DNA from: JAVBKU01 sp031553875
Lineage (GTDB): Bacteria; Bacteroidota; Bacteroidia; Bacteroidales; Rikenellaceae
Length of the DNA: 34,069 bases
Reading direction: 5' to 3'
Assembly (NCBI GenBank): GCA_031553875.1
Contig: JAVBKU010000032.1
Location: 1 to 34,069 of the forward strand
Part shown: positions 1-6,818 of the stretch, piece after piece
Layout of the letters: each line of letters begins with the position of its first letter
How positions within the stretch are numbered: position 1 is the first letter of the stretch
Made by a program: the position numbers and the translations under genes
The notes under the pieces: model-generated
The model's database searches: none
What the model was told of the DNA's origin: nothing
Seen by the model: the letters and a program-made list of their open reading frames with translations, nothing else

Positions 1-57
1 CCGGCAGAAGACGCGGCTAGACCTTTTGCCTACTTTTGGGGCAATGCTAAAAGTAGG
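1..57 (-). repeat. Dispersed repeat, truncated at window edge (copy A)
   Basis: Read on the minus strand, this segment matches 5179-5236 over its whole length with only three differences (two substitutions and a one-base indel). It contains a hairpin, with stem CCTACTTTT at 29-37 and AAAAGTAGG at 49-57. The copy stops at the window edge exactly where the other copy continues into a long hairpin, so this one is probably cut off. No coding potential was seen. Confidence 0.8.
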
Positions 58-97
58 TCGCCAAAGGCGAAATAAACTATCGCAAATAGTTCTCTTC

Positions 98-123
98 GTA
101 CCTTTTGTGCACACAAAAGGTAC
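98..123. repeat. Perfect intergenic hairpin
   Basis: A 12-bp perfect inverted repeat (GTACCTTTTGTG at 98-109, its complement at 112-123) with a 2-nt loop lies between the two dispersed repeats at the left edge. No U-tract follows on either strand that would make it a clear terminator. It is probably another part of the same composite palindromic repeat region. Confidence 0.65.
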
Positions 124-133
124 CCAAAAAGTG

Positions 134-321
134 CCGCCTGCGGATATTCACTGACAGGAGTCTTCGTACATCCTAAAACGTCGAACTCCTCCTTTTTAGC
201 GGGACCTACGTCCCCGCTAACAGTCGTTAGACACAGCGTCGTTTTTTAACGGATTCCCTAGGCCCCTGTCCGGGCGTGAATATCGCGCAATTGGCGGAGG
301 ATAGGCGTTCTACGAGCACCT
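134..321 (-). repeat. 188-nt structured element, copy 1
   Basis: This element is nearly identical to the plus-strand copy at 33864-34051 and also 188 nt long. In element orientation (right to left here) it contains hairpin 1 (303-321, 8-bp stem, 3-nt loop), a 5-nt spacer, and a core from 297 to 134. The core is closed by CCGCC/GGCGG and by GATATTCAC/GTGAATATC. Hairpin 2 (196-220, 11-bp stem, 3-nt loop) lies inside the core. Hairpin 2 differs in sequence from the other copy but has the same geometry. The element starts directly after the aroE terminator and points the same way as aroE. It has no open reading frame of note. It could be a small RNA or a MITE-like repeat. Confidence 0.75.
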
Positions 322-323
322 TA

Positions 324-367
324 AATAACACTGCGGCCGGTGCTTTTGCACCGGCCGCAGTGTTATT
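324..367 (-). terminator. aroE terminator hairpin
   Basis: A perfect 20-bp inverted repeat (324-343 and 348-367) with a 4-nt TTTT loop lies 10 nt past the aroE stop. The outer pairs are AT-rich and the core is GC-rich. The U-tract is short, but the stem is long enough to act as a terminator, possibly in both directions. Confidence 0.8.
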
Positions 368-377
368 ATTCTCAATA

Positions 378-1124
378 TTAAAGCGTCTGTGACGTCCAAA
401 TCTCCCATGACCTTTCGGCTTGGCCCACGAGCATGTCATAGCCATTCATGGTGCGGGCGCCGCGCTCTGCACCAAGTGACAGGAAACGTGTAAACGGAGG
501 ATTGTACACGAGGTCGAAAAGGTAATGGCCGGAAGTCAACGCCGCATAGTTTATCGGGGGACACTCATCCACATTAGGAAATGTCCCCAGCGGAGTGGTA
601 TTGACTATAAGCGTGTGAGAGCGCAGTATATCGTCCGAAAGGTCGGCATAGCCCAATGTACGGGCTGCACCGGCGGAGCGCGAAACGAACGTATAATCCA
701 CACCCATATTACCCAGAACATAGGCTACGGCCTTCGACGCACCGCCCGTGCCGAGTATAAGCGCCTTCTCGGGCGTATAATCGCCAAGCAACCCCAACAG
801 CGAACGGCGGAAACCGTAGGCGTCGGTGTTATAGCCTCGCAGTCCCTCCGGCGTTATCTTCACGCAGTTCACCGCCCCTATCTCGCGCGCTTCGGGGTCG
901 ATCCCAGCAAGGAAAGGCATCACCTGTTGCTTATAGGGTATGGTCACGTTGAAGCCCCTCAAATCAGGATTAGAGCCGAGAAGCCCGGGCAGGAGATCGA
1001 TATTATCTATCGGGAAATTACGGTATTCACACCCCTCCAGGCCCTCCTTGCGGAACTTTTCGGTAAAATACCGTTCCGAAAAAGAGTGCCCCAGCGGGAA
1101 TCCTATGAGTCCGTAGAGGTCCAT
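378..1124 (-). CDS. aroE: Shikimate dehydrogenase
   Basis: This 248-aa protein reduces 3-dehydroshikimate to shikimate with NADPH in the pathway to chorismate and aromatic amino acids, in the cytoplasm. The N-terminal substrate domain has the GFPLGHSFS segment (residues 8-16), the FNVTIPYKQ motif with the expected catalytic Lys65, and GYNTD with Asp101. The nucleotide-binding glycine loop GTGGASKA follows near residue 125, and the C-terminal NGYDMLVGQ segment is present. The GFPLGHSFS form, in place of the classic NPISHSKSP, is what I expect in Bacteroidota. The start lies 4 nt from the stop of the upstream membrane-protein gene, so the two are probably co-transcribed. A strong hairpin terminator follows. 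The length is typical for a stand-alone AroE. Confidence 0.95.
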   Translation of the reverse strand: MDLYGLIGFPLGHSFSERYFTEKFRKEGLEGCEYRNFPIDNIDLLPGLLGSNPDLRGFNVTIPYKQQVMPFLAGIDPEAREIGAVNCVKITPEGLRGYNTDAYGFRRSLLGLLGDYTPEKALILGTGGASKAVAYVLGNMGVDYTFVSRSAGAARTLGYADLSDDILRSHTLIVNTTPLGTFPNVDECPPINYAALTSGHYLFDLVYNPPFTRFLSLGAERGARTMNGYDMLVGQAERSWEIWTSQTL

Positions 1125-1128
1125 CGCG

Positions 1129-1737
1129 CTAAATAAGGTATTTCACCACCGCGAACGACCCTATAAGAAGCACCGTGAAGGCAATCGCAAGCCAGTTGAA
1201 GTACTTGTCTATGAACACCTTGACAGGAGGGCCAAACTTCCAGATAAGCCATGCCACGGCAAAGAACCTCAGGCCGCGGCTCACGATCGAGGCGATGATG
1301 AACATCGGGATATTTATATTGAACACCCCCGCGGTGATGGTGATAAGCTTGTAAGGTATGGGCGTGAATCCCCCGACAAACACCATCCAGAAGTCGTACT
1401 TATTGTACATACTCTGTATCTCGTGGTACTGCTCCACAGTAAATCCGGGGATCACCCTGAAAAAGAAGTCGGCTATGACCGTAAAGTCGCCGCCGGGGGT
1501 ATACCACAAAAAATGCCCTATGGTGTATCCAAACAGCGCGCCCAGCACCGATCCCGCGGTACATATAGCGGCAAAGCGGAATGCTCTGGTGGTAGCGCCG
1601 AGGCACAGGGCTATAAGCAACACGTCGGGGGGTATGGGAAAGAAGCTCGATTCGGCGAAGGCGATAACGAAAAGCATGACCGCGCCCCATTTGGTATCGG
1701 CCCAACTGAGCATCCAGTTGTATGTTCTTTTTAGCAT
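1129..1737 (-). CDS. DedA/YqaA-family inner membrane protein
   Basis: This is a 202-aa hydrophobic protein of the DedA (SNARE-associated/VTT) superfamily, YqaA-like branch. Visible features are an N-terminal helix leading to the ESSFFPIPPD motif (about residues 29-38), a glycine-rich segment GSVLGALFGYTIG, the second family motif GGFTPIPYK around residues 122-130, and a hydrophobic C-terminal helix. Members of the superfamily are linked to lipid flipping and envelope homeostasis. The exact substrate of this one cannot be read from sequence. The gene sits between mnmA (46-nt gap) and aroE (4-nt gap), all leftward, so it is likely part of one transcript. Confidence 0.85.
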   Translation of the reverse strand: MLKRTYNWMLSWADTKWGAVMLFVIAFAESSFFPIPPDVLLIALCLGATTRAFRFAAICTAGSVLGALFGYTIGHFLWYTPGGDFTVIADFFFRVIPGFTVEQYHEIQSMYNKYDFWMVFVGGFTPIPYKLITITAGVFNINIPMFIIASIVSRGLRFFAVAWLIWKFGPPVKVFIDKYFNWLAIAFTVLLIGSFAVVKYLI

Positions 1738-1783
1738 ATGGATCGGGATATTTGGCGTCCTTCACGTTTAAGGACTGCCAAAG

Positions 1784-2797
1784 CTAAAAATAATTTTCTA
1801 CAAAACCGCCGCCCAGCACCCGCTCCCCGCAATAAAAAACGATGGGTTGCCCCGCCGCCACGGCCCAGGCGGGCTCGTCTAACGTCACCCTCAACAGGCC
1901 ATCTTCAACGCTCACTGATGCATAGCCACCGGGGTTGCGGCCGTAGCCCCTCACGACGATACTGAGATCGGGGCATGAAATTAACTCGTCAGTGTATACC
2001 GCCGACCACCTGCCAACGACTATCTCCTTTGAGTAGAGGTCGGCATCGGTGCCCGCTATAAGACGGTTGGAGGCGGCATCGACACCTACGACGCAATAAC
2101 CCGCGGGAGCGTCGAAGCCTCTCTTCTGGCCTATGGTGTAGAGCTGGTAGCCGTCGTGACGTCCCACTACCGCGCCGCTTTTATCCACCACGTCGCCTGG
2201 GCGGATATTCACGCCCCGTCCTCGCAGGAAGTCGCCGTAATTGCACCCACGCAGGAAGCAGACGCCCATACTCTCGGCGGGGCGTTCCTGGCTCATCGCA
2301 GCCATAACGTCGCGCTTGAGGCGGTCGGCCATAGGGGTGAGTATCTTGCGTAGATATTGCTGAGGCAGGTTCCAGAGGTAATAGCTCTGGTCTTTCACAG
2401 GATCGGCGGCGCGGGACACATAAAGGCGACCGTCATGTTCCCGCACGCGGAAGTAGTGGCCTGTGGCGATATGGTCGATGCCCAAGGCCTCGGCGCGGCG
2501 ATACAGGGCTTTCCACTTTATAGCAGGATTACACACCGTGCATGGCGCAGGGGTTTGTCCGCGCTGGTAACCCTCGACGAAGTAGGAAATAACCTCCCTC
2601 TCGAACTCCTCCCTCACATCCTCCACCACCAGCGGCAGACCCAGGGCTTCGGCCGCAGCGCGCACCCTGGCCTCCTCGCCGGGAGCGTCGATAGTGCGCA
2701 GCCACAGCAGGGTCACGTCATGTCCCTCGGCGGAGAGTATCCCTGCCGCGGCAGTACTGTCGATGCCTCCGCTGAAACCAAGTAGAACGCGTGTCAT
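1784..2797 (-). CDS. mnmA: tRNA-specific 2-thiouridylase MnmA
   Basis: This 337-aa enzyme installs the 2-thio group on wobble uridine 34 of Lys, Glu and Gln tRNAs using ATP and a relayed persulfide sulfur. The PP-loop SGGIDST is at residues 9-15. The two catalytic cysteines are expected at Cys89 (in the CTVCNPAIK segment) and Cys180 (in MGVCFLRG, the equivalent of the STGICF motif). ATGHY and DQSYYLW are also present, and the C-terminal beta-barrel region is complete. Some Bacteroidota carry two MnmA paralogs; whether this genome does cannot be seen. The gene starts just downstream of the DUF3276 terminator and probably heads the mnmA-dedA-aroE transcript. I saw no convincing promoter in the short gap. 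Confidence 0.94.
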   Translation of the reverse strand: MTRVLLGFSGGIDSTAAAGILSAEGHDVTLLWLRTIDAPGEEARVRAAAEALGLPLVVEDVREEFEREVISYFVEGYQRGQTPAPCTVCNPAIKWKALYRRAEALGIDHIATGHYFRVREHDGRLYVSRAADPVKDQSYYLWNLPQQYLRKILTPMADRLKRDVMAAMSQERPAESMGVCFLRGCNYGDFLRGRGVNIRPGDVVDKSGAVVGRHDGYQLYTIGQKRGFDAPAGYCVVGVDAASNRLIAGTDADLYSKEIVVGRWSAVYTDELISCPDLSIVVRGYGRNPGGYASVSVEDGLLRVTLDEPAWAVAAGQPIVFYCGERVLGGGFVENYF

Positions 2798-2856
2798 TTA
2801 ATGTATATTTATTGGAGGGATTTCATTAAGAAAATACGTACCGTCACCTCTATATA

Positions 2857-2883
2857 TAAAAAAGAGCCGTGAACAACGGCTCT
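2857..2883 (-). terminator. Terminator of the DUF3276 gene
   Basis: On the minus strand, stem AGAGCCGT (2883-2876), a 5-nt loop and ACGGCTCT (2870-2863) are followed by a run of U. It lies about 20 nt after the DUF3276 stop and is a classic intrinsic terminator. Confidence 0.9.
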
Positions 2884-2904
2884 GAAACTATTCTCCCCCG
2901 AGAT

Positions 2905-3249
2905 CTACAGTTTGTCGAACTCCTCGTCGATATCGGCTCCTGTCTTATCCTGGGCTTCGGCTTCGAAAAACTCGGGTTTGTGCTTCTTGACGTAAGCTAT
3001 AACCTCATCGAGACCGTCGGCGAACTTGGCGAAATCCTCCTTGTAGAGGTAGATCTTATGCTTGTCGAAAAAGAAATCGCCGTCCTTGCCCTGCTTCTTG
3101 CGACTCTCGGTAATGGTCAGATAGTAGTCGTCGTTGCGGGTGGCCTTGACGTCGAAAAAGTAAGTACGGCGGCCCGCCCTCACGTTCTTTGAATAAACTT
3201 CCTCGCCTGAATCCTGCTCCGAATCCCGTCTGAATTCACGTGTATCCAT
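2905..3249 (-). CDS. DUF3276 PUR-domain nucleic-acid-binding protein
   Basis: This 114-aa protein matches the DUF3276 family, a bacterial relative of the Pur-alpha fold that binds single-stranded DNA or RNA. Visible are the basic N-terminal stretch (SKNVRAGRRTYFFDVK), the LTITESRK strand, and FDKHKIYLYKEDF. These give one PUR-type repeat of alternating strands and a C-terminal helix. The tail is acidic. The gene is monocistronic, with its own promoter 36 nt upstream and its own terminator. Its cellular role in Bacteroidota is not established. The start is supported by the promoter and by an A-rich segment before the ATG, typical of this phylum. Confidence 0.85.
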   Translation of the reverse strand: MDTREFRRDSEQDSGEEVYSKNVRAGRRTYFFDVKATRNDDYYLTITESRKKQGKDGDFFFDKHKIYLYKEDFAKFADGLDEVIAYVKKHKPEFFEAEAQDKTGADIDEEFDKL

Positions 3250-3284
3250 CTTTTTTGGTTTTACCCCGACACCTGTCGTTAGAA

Positions 3285-3314
3285 CAAATATATAATAAAT
3301 AAACGAAACTGCAA
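3285..3314 (-). promoter_or_regulatory. Promoter of the DUF3276 gene
   Basis: On the minus strand this has a perfect Bacteroidota -7 box TATATTTG (3292-3285) and a -33 TTG (3314-3312), separated by 19 nt. Transcription would start near 3281 and give a leader of about 30 nt. Confidence 0.75.
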
Positions 3315-3340
3315 TACCCGCCGCCTAATGTCTGGCAATA

Positions 3341-3429
3341 AAAAAACGCGCCGGAAAGGCAACAGAATGGCGATTTACCGGGAGCCCAGAGGAAACCCGC
3401 AGATAAACAGGAGGGAGGCTGTCCGGCGC
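3341..3429 (-). ncRNA. Possible structured RNA or second terminator after the S41 gene
   Basis: On the minus strand an 8-bp stem GCGCCGGA (3429-3422) pairs with TCCGGCGC (3355-3348) and is followed by about seven T. Some 66 nt of purine- and pyrimidine-rich sequence lies inside the loop. It comes directly after a complete terminator of the upstream gene, so it is either a tandem terminator or the 3' end of a small RNA. I could not match it to SRP RNA, tmRNA or any riboswitch, and saw no promoter. Confidence 0.35.
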
Positions 3430-3433
3430 AGGC

Positions 3434-3477
3434 AAAAAGGAGCGTCCCCGTTCTCTTCGCAGAAAACGGGGACGCTC
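3434..3477 (-). terminator. Terminator of the S41 protease gene
   Basis: A 13-bp perfect stem (3477-3465 with 3452-3440 on the minus strand) with a 12-nt loop is followed by CCTTTTT. It lies 22 nt past the stop codon. Confidence 0.88.
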
Positions 3478-3499
3478 ACCATACTTTAAGCCTTACAGT

Positions 3500-5125
3500 C
3501 TACCTCGGCGTATCGAGGAGCTTGGAGGTTTTGTCCCAATCTTTCGCCGCCTCGACCGCGCGCCCAAACACGGCGTCGCGCTGGGCGTTGATTATCATGA
3601 AATACTCGTTATAGCTCCACAGCTTATGCGCCACCATGGCCTTGAACCTGACTTTCAGGTAGTCCGAAGCCTTGGCCGGCTCGCCCTCCGGGCATTTCAC
3701 TCCGCCCTTTTCGGCGAACTTAACGATCGAATCGATAATGTCGTCACCCACATTATACTTCGAGATGAACGCCGCGGGCGTGGGGTAAGTCGAGAGCAGG
3801 CTCTTCCTGTTCTTGTCGATATAGCTGATAAGGAAATCGAAGAGCTTGCCACTGCGCATAAGCGAGACGGCATATGGCGTGATACCGGTGGTGTCGCGCG
3901 AAACATATATATCGGGGTAGATACCGCCGCCGCCGTAGACCGTACGGCCCTTGGACAGCGTCTTGTACTTGAGCGAGTCGGAACCCGCTATCGAGTCGGC
4001 CGCGCCCTTTTTCACCCTGTCATTCAAGGCTTTGTAATATCCCTCCCTATTACCCTGTTCGAACGGGCGCTGTATAGCCCTGCCGGAGGGGGTATGGTAA
4101 CGCGATACTGTGACCCTGACCGCCGAGCCTCCTGTAAGCGGGAACTGCCTCTGCACAAGCCCCTTGCCGAAGGTGCGTGTGCCGATGAGGACTCCCCTGT
4201 CCCAGTCCTGCACAGCGCCGGCCACGATCTCGCTGGCCGAGGCGGACGATTCGTCGATAAGGATTATGAGGTTGCCCTTGGTAAAGCGCGCGGGGCCCTG
4301 CGCCATAAGGCGTTCGGGCGGCACGGCGCGACCTTCGGTGGACACAACCAGCGATCCCTTATCAATGAAGAATCCACTCATCTTGATAGCCTGATCCAAC
4401 AGCCCGCCGCCGTTACCGCGCAGGTCGAGGATAAGAGTCACTACCTTGCTCTCCTTATCGAGCTTGTCAAAGGCCTTTTCGAATTCATCCAGCGTATTGA
4501 CCGCGAATTGGTTGACCCTTATATATGCTATGCCCGGCTCGACCATATAGGCCGCATCGACCGAGTGTATCGGAATATTGTCACGCTTGATCCTGAAAGT
4601 AAGGGTGTTGGCCACTCCCCTGCGCATAACGGTGAGCGTCACCACGGAGCCTTTGGGCCCGCGCAACAACTTGGGCACCCCTGCCCTCGTCGTACCTATG
4701 GCGCTCTTGCCGTCGACCTCCACTATGCGGTCGTTGGGCTGCAGGCCCACCTTATCCGACGGACCGTCGGGAATAACATTGACCACCAGGATGGTGTCGT
4801 TCATCACGTTAAACTCGATACCGATACCGCCGAACTTGCCCTCCATCGATTCTCTAACACTCACCATATCCTCTGCCGAAACAAACGATGAATGGGGATC
4901 GAGGGCCGAAAGCGCACCGCGGATAGCATCGTCGACCACCTGCACGTTATCGACCGTATCGACGTAATACCTGCTGAGGTAACGGAAGAATTCGTTGAAA
5001 CGCTGGAGCTGGGTGAACGGGTCCTTACCCGCTTCCTGGGCTGCGGGCCTGGCGGCCGGAGCTGCCTGTATAGGCGAAGCCATCGACACGGCCAGCATGG
5101 ATAATAATAGTAAAAAATACCTCAT
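3500..5125 (-). CDS. S41-family C-terminal processing protease
   Basis: This is a 541-aa exported serine protease of the CtpA/Prc type, which trims or degrades envelope proteins from their C-termini in the periplasm. It has a signal peptide in the first 22 residues, an N-terminal helical region, and a PDZ domain around residues 98-180 (FGGIGIEF, LQPNDRIVEVDG). The catalytic core contains LDLRGNGGG (234-242) and ESSASASEI. The expected nucleophile is Ser296, with the general base Lys321 in the FGKGLVQ motif. The 25-residue Ser-Lys spacing matches known CtpA/Prc enzymes. The C-terminal 200 residues are longer than in minimal CtpA, as is common in Bacteroidota. The gene is flanked by a repeat region upstream and a strong terminator downstream, so it is probably monocistronic. 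Confidence 0.92.
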   Translation of the reverse strand: MRYFLLLLSMLAVSMASPIQAAPAARPAAQEAGKDPFTQLQRFNEFFRYLSRYYVDTVDNVQVVDDAIRGALSALDPHSSFVSAEDMVSVRESMEGKFGGIGIEFNVMNDTILVVNVIPDGPSDKVGLQPNDRIVEVDGKSAIGTTRAGVPKLLRGPKGSVVTLTVMRRGVANTLTFRIKRDNIPIHSVDAAYMVEPGIAYIRVNQFAVNTLDEFEKAFDKLDKESKVVTLILDLRGNGGGLLDQAIKMSGFFIDKGSLVVSTEGRAVPPERLMAQGPARFTKGNLIILIDESSASASEIVAGAVQDWDRGVLIGTRTFGKGLVQRQFPLTGGSAVRVTVSRYHTPSGRAIQRPFEQGNREGYYKALNDRVKKGAADSIAGSDSLKYKTLSKGRTVYGGGGIYPDIYVSRDTTGITPYAVSLMRSGKLFDFLISYIDKNRKSLLSTYPTPAAFISKYNVGDDIIDSIVKFAEKGGVKCPEGEPAKASDYLKVRFKAMVAHKLWSYNEYFMIINAQRDAVFGRAVEAAKDWDKTSKLLDTPR

Positions 5126-5178
5126 GGCAAATATTTAATAAAGACTAATATGCGATTTTACAGTAGTTTGTTTGTCTT

Positions 5179-5312
5179 CCTACTTTTGGCATTGCCCCAA
5201 AAGTAGGCAAAAAGGTCTAGCCACGTCTTCTGCCGGGGTCTCTTCCGGGAGCTTCCCTCGTTACACGATAACTGAGGGTGATCTCCCTCACGAGACCTAT
5301 TTCCGGCAGAAG
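5179..5312. repeat. Dispersed repeat with long multi-stem hairpin (copy B)
   Basis: Positions 5179-5236 match the left window edge (inverted) with three differences and form a hairpin (5179-5189 with 5197-5207, 11 bp). From 5227 to 5312 a long hairpin is built of nested complementary blocks: CTTCTGCCGG (5227-5236) with CCGGCAGAAG (5303-5312), GGTCTC (5237-5242) with GAGACC (5292-5297), GGGAG (5247-5251) with CTCCC (5283-5287), and CCCTC (5255-5259) with GAGGG (5274-5278). It fills most of the 262-nt gap between the S41 gene and hisS. No open reading frame is convincing here. Confidence 0.8.
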
Positions 5313-5387
5313 CCAGATGCGGCGATTATTTTAAGGTAATTCTAAACGAACTCCCTGCGGTAATTCGTAATGATAAAGGATCTGTTT

Positions 5388-6755
5388 TTACCCTATAAAA
5401 TCCTTAAGGGCGGAGAACGGCATCCTGCCCTGCTCGCCGCAGACCATGTTCTTCACCGTGGCTTCGCCCGAAGCGAGTTCGTCGCTGCCGATGATAACCA
5501 CAAAAGGTATGCCCCTGCGGTTGGCGTACTCCATCTGCTTCTTGATCTTGGCAGGCTCGTAGTATATCTCGCAGGCGGTACCGGCGGCGCGGAGCTCTTT
5601 CATCAGCTTCGCGGCGGCCAGCTCTTCCTCGCCTCCGAAGTTAAGAAACAACACGCGAGTGGATTCCTCCGCAGCGTCGGGGAACAGGCCCAGGCCATGC
5701 ATCACGTCGTAGATGCGGTCGGCGCCGAAGGATATACCCACGCCCGATACGCCTTCCATGCCGAAGATGCCAGTGAGGTCGTCGTAGCGTCCGCCGCCGC
5801 AGATACTGCCGATCTGGTAATCGCGCGCCTTTACTTCGAATATCGCACCCGTATAATAGTTGAGCCCGCGGGCAAGCGACAGGTCGAGTTCGATGTCTAA
5901 TTTCGTGCCGAGCGCCGCCACGTAGGAGAAGATGGCTTCCATCTCCTCGATGCCTTTGAGGCCTGTTTCGGACGAGCCGATAACCTTGCGCAGGCTGGCC
6001 AGCTTTTCGCTGTTCGAGCCGCTAAGCTCGAGTATTGGGCGCAACATCGCCACGGCTTTGGCGTCGATGCCCTTGGCGGAAAGCTCCGCTTCTACAGCCT
6101 CGATGCCTATCTTTTCCAGTTTGTCGATAGCCACTGTGATGTCGACCATCTTATCGGCATGGCCTATGGTTTCGGCGATGCCATAGAGTATCTTGCGGTT
6201 GTTGAGTTTAAGTGTAACGGCTACGCCAAGCTTGGCGAATACCTCTGCGACTATCTCCACAAGCTCCGTTTCAGCCAACAGGCTGCGGCTGCCCACAACG
6301 TCGACGTCGCACTGGTAGAACTCCCGGTAGCGGCCCTTCTGCGGGCGGTCGGCTCTCCAGACCGGCTGTATCTGGTAGCGCTTAAAGGGGAACACGAGCT
6401 CGCTCTGGTGCTGTACCACGTAGCGTGCGAAAGGGACGGTAAGGTCGTACCTCAACCCCTTCTCGCACATCTTCACGGCCAGGCGGTTGAGGCCGTTGCG
6501 GCCCTCGGAGAGCTCCGCGTCGGAAACCTCGCTCAAGAAGTCGCCCGAGTTGAGTATCTTAAAGAGCAACTTGTCGCCCTCCTCGCCGTACTTACCCATC
6601 AGGGTGGAGAGGTTCTCCATGGCGGGGGTTTCGAGCGGCAGGAAGCCGTACTTGCGGAACACTCCTCGCAGGGTGTCGAAAATATATGTGCGGCGCATCA
6701 TCTCAGCCGGGGAGAAGTCGCGCGTGCCTTTAGGTATGGATGGTTTCTGTGCCAT
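5388..6755 (-). CDS. hisS: Histidine-tRNA ligase
   Basis: This class II aminoacyl-tRNA synthetase charges tRNA-His. Motif 2 is seen as RYQIQPVWRADRPQKGRYRE. The histidine-specific motif appears as ARGLNYYTGAIFEV, and motif 3 as GVGISFGADRIYDV. A C-terminal anticodon-binding domain (VLFLNFGGEEE onward) is present. The frame is open to an ATG at 6776, but I prefer the ATG at 6755 because MAQKPSIPKGTRDF is the expected N-terminus, which gives 455 aa. The gene lies 63 nt downstream of ettA on the same strand and is likely co-transcribed with it. A weak hairpin (AAGGCCG/CGGCCTT) in the gap lacks a good U-tract. Confidence 0.95.
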   Translation of the reverse strand: MAQKPSIPKGTRDFSPAEMMRRTYIFDTLRGVFRKYGFLPLETPAMENLSTLMGKYGEEGDKLLFKILNSGDFLSEVSDAELSEGRNGLNRLAVKMCEKGLRYDLTVPFARYVVQHQSELVFPFKRYQIQPVWRADRPQKGRYREFYQCDVDVVGSRSLLAETELVEIVAEVFAKLGVAVTLKLNNRKILYGIAETIGHADKMVDITVAIDKLEKIGIEAVEAELSAKGIDAKAVAMLRPILELSGSNSEKLASLRKVIGSSETGLKGIEEMEAIFSYVAALGTKLDIELDLSLARGLNYYTGAIFEVKARDYQIGSICGGGRYDDLTGIFGMEGVSGVGISFGADRIYDVMHGLGLFPDAAEESTRVLFLNFGGEEELAAAKLMKELRAAGTACEIYYEPAKIKKQMEYANRRGIPFVVIIGSDELASGEATVKNMVCGEQGRMPFSALKDFIG

Positions 6756-6818
6756 AGCTGTATCGTGGTGAGGCATAGGCGGGCTATTCGAGGAAGGCCG
6801 AACCTCCCCGCTGCGGCC

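Noticed and set aside
227..445. 72-aa leftward open frame
   Set aside because: It overlaps the 3' end of aroE, its terminator and the 188-nt element, and has no recognisable protein features.
3341..3429. SRP RNA, 6S RNA or riboswitch
   Set aside because: None of the conserved sequence blocks of these RNAs could be found on either strand. Only the stem and U-tract are supported.
3626..4891. 421-aa open frame on the plus strand
   Set aside because: It is the antisense shadow of the S41 protease gene, whose domains and terminator are clear. Similar long antisense frames oppose hisS, ettA, the RluA-type gene, the PurF-like gene and argH, as expected in GC-rich DNA.
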